Below are positions 6,101 through 6,357 of a DNA stretch of 6,357 nucleotides, piece by piece; positions within the stretch are counted from its first letter, which is position 1; each line of letters starts with the position of its first letter. Below the pieces are notes generated by a model. That model did not search any database and was not told where the DNA came from. It was given only the letters and a program-made list of their open reading frames with translations. A program made the position numbers and the translations under genes. This stretch comes from JBDSGC01 sp046594105 (GTDB lineage: Bacteria; Acidobacteriota; Thermoanaerobaculia; Gp7-AA8): NCBI GenBank assembly GCA_046594105.1, contig JBKJQB010000106.1, positions 1-6,357 of the forward strand, in the 5' to 3' direction.

Positions 6101-6319
6101 GGCGATCTCCGCCGCCGCTTTCTCGGTGAAGGTCACCAGCACGATGCGATCGGGAGACAGCTCTTCGTCGCGCAGCAGCAGCTGCAGCACCTCGGCCACG
6201 ATGGCGGTCGTCTTGCCCGTCCCGGCCCCTGCTTCGATGACCAGATTGCGGCGCGGCGGCGGGGCGGCTTCCTGAATGGTGCGGGTGAAGCCGAAGGTCT
6301 GCTGCCCGGTGGCGGTCAC
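3110..6319 (-). CDS. addA: AddA-type ATP-dependent helicase-nuclease (UvrD/RecB family)
   Basis: 1069-residue helicase-exonuclease subunit for double-strand break processing before RecA loading; cytoplasmic. Superfamily 1 motifs in order: Walker A GAGTGKT (31-37), Ia VTFTEKAAAEIAERI (62-76), TIHSFC (131-136), ADFDDLL (344-350), Walker B LFVDEFQDTD (373-382), III GDPKQSIYGFRRAD (409-422), IV EQYRSD (445-450), V TIHSAKGLEF (724-733) and VI FYVAATRARSEL (796-807). A C-terminal PD-(D/E)XK nuclease follows, with H923 in AAGSLLHRVLERWD, D999 in KRIDLLV, D1012/K1014 in IVDYKSG and Q1029 in QVELYCRAM, so both activities look intact. It is somewhat shorter than AddA proteins I know (about 1150-1240). 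No UvrD N-terminal or Chi-scanning duplicate is seen, as expected, since in AddAB Chi recognition lies in AddB. The start is GTG 6319, overlapping the upstream stop as GTGA, with GAGG six bases ahead. A RecB assignment is less likely given the likely AddB-like context and size. Confidence 0.93.
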   Translation of the reverse strand: MTATGQQTFGFTRTIQEAAPPPRRNLVIEAGAGTGKTTAIVAEVLQLLLRDEELSPDRIVLVTFTEKAAAEIAERIHHALTEIDLRFDQETIAWPFGSPKPLFTIENQEREAARRACARQLDRIEGLRSQTIHSFCQSLLRQFPIEAGLDPQFKIIEGFDRALLYGELYDAWIDEETRIHPTAAVEAEWELLLDHAGYLFLIRILIFNLLERRDLLLAGNFDFGSIELVAPDLLEAVETIRRVGRADSTITRYLRTVEPLHRGATIDEWIDYLDPIANDVRTENLPLGAAAKPAKEALNVLRSGDKGDAVFDRLVSHRAAIVLLSVTRRFIAFLDEEKRKRGVADFDDLLLRTDALLEDPVIAERVRKQFDFLFVDEFQDTDRIQASILNRLIRDRTGELIPGRTVVVGDPKQSIYGFRRADPEIYDRFTRELLDGGAERRYITEQYRSDAPLLEAINAMFARVFSLGELDPNVFRPPYRELQAARRIALRDLDAPITLLDATSESQADRYIAEAEAITAWIQKHRDGSKHDLRRFALLFRRTTKLDDYLDVFARNGIPTILPPTRLFLDRPAAVDLLTVLRAIASPIDRGAEISAARSVYFGLTDTEIAEGILEPPTEQAHPWRRFHDSLRSLRQSASHLTVSALMETVLETCGVEKAYGATVDGERSLRHLDHLRAIAFTYDQKNGGSVRQFVEEIGNRRLQPEEPEPSMLDDASNGVRIMTIHSAKGLEFDTVILPDLEFKIGSPEMFLVDQPRALVMTGQAATLNGTYLHSGDVPLRKIGGLREQAENRRLFYVAATRARSELVFVCNDKARKEGFTPLVSNMFDLPSPWPVEGSREVRDCIVEGVTIPVAFERVIVPPAADRVRTRLADPLQETTFRSSAPVAVSIATPPPLDNLLSAADSAAQRGGARRRAAGSLLHRVLERWDGRSPFAPLLAALAAEQGADADTAALAARRMQTVAQSETFRAIAGGETLGREMPLAFLDDRNNVVQKRIDLLVRLDGEDVIVDYKSGQPSDERRGRDREQVELYCRAMSRISGRPCRGLLWYIDVDGEETVRVDPLPSSS

Positions 6320-6357
6320 AGCAGACCTCGCAGAAGCGTCTGCGGATCCTTCGACGC
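6316..6357 (-). CDS. C-terminal end of upstream gene, probably addB (partial)
   Basis: The - strand frame open from the right edge reads ASKDPQTLLRGLL and stops at TGA 6318-6316. It overlaps the GTG start of addA by four bases, the layout of translationally coupled operon genes. Thirteen residues are too few to identify a family. In most bacteria addB lies directly upstream of addA in this arrangement, so addB is the natural guess, but this rests on context only. Confidence 0.55.
   Translation of the reverse strand, partial: ASKDPQTLLRGLL
6326..6329 (-). promoter_or_regulatory. Ribosome binding site of addA
   Basis: GAGG on the - strand, six bases before the GTG start of addA and inside the end of the preceding gene. 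It supports the GTG at 6319 as the start, because no other GTG or ATG nearby has such a site. Confidence 0.5.

Overview
The window is a GC-rich chromosomal stretch from a free-living bacterium. It has long open frames on both strands, GTG/TTG starts and few Shine-Dalgarno-type sites. A thioredoxin-type arsenate reductase, a MarC-family membrane protein, a YegS/BmrU-type lipid kinase, a DUF4142 lipoprotein and an AddA-type recombination helicase-nuclease are compatible with Acidobacteriota or another high-GC soil or sediment lineage. No gene here fixes the phylum, and I make no firm assignment.

Layout. The + strand opens inside an arsenate reductase gene (1-324, 5' end cut off). A lipid kinase gene converges on it from the - strand (474-1355). 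A small lipoprotein gene with a DUF4142-like domain (1449-1979, +) diverges from the kinase. It converges on a MarC-family membrane protein gene (2077-2745, -). Upstream of marC on the same strand is a 364-base gene-free stretch (2746-3109) full of dyad structures. Beyond it lies addA (3110-6319, -). The addA start overlaps by 4 bases the stop of a further gene that runs off the right edge (6316-6357). By context that gene is probably addB.

Function. AddA carries all the expected helicase motifs plus the C-terminal PD-(D/E)XK nuclease. With AddB it would process double-strand breaks for RecA loading. The other genes look like independent housekeeping or stress genes (arsenate reduction, lipid phosphorylation, a membrane protein of unknown role, an envelope lipoprotein). 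They do not form an obvious pathway.

The unusual content is between the genes. (1) A repeat of about 40-60 nt occurs three times. Two copies abut the stop codons of arsC and marC, and the third lies upstream of marC. Each starts with a GCCGGY-ACG-GCCGGC hairpin, followed by three short mutually complementary segments that covary between copies. (2) A 137-base inverted-repeat element lies between addA and marC. Each arm contains its own 12-bp perfect hairpin, with a matched base-pair exchange between arms. (3) marC has a good -10 hexamer six bases before its GTG start, which predicts a leaderless transcript, and a 14-base dyad sits just upstream of that hexamer. I see no CRISPR array, tRNA, rRNA, transposase or phage gene, and no convincing new multi-gene system.
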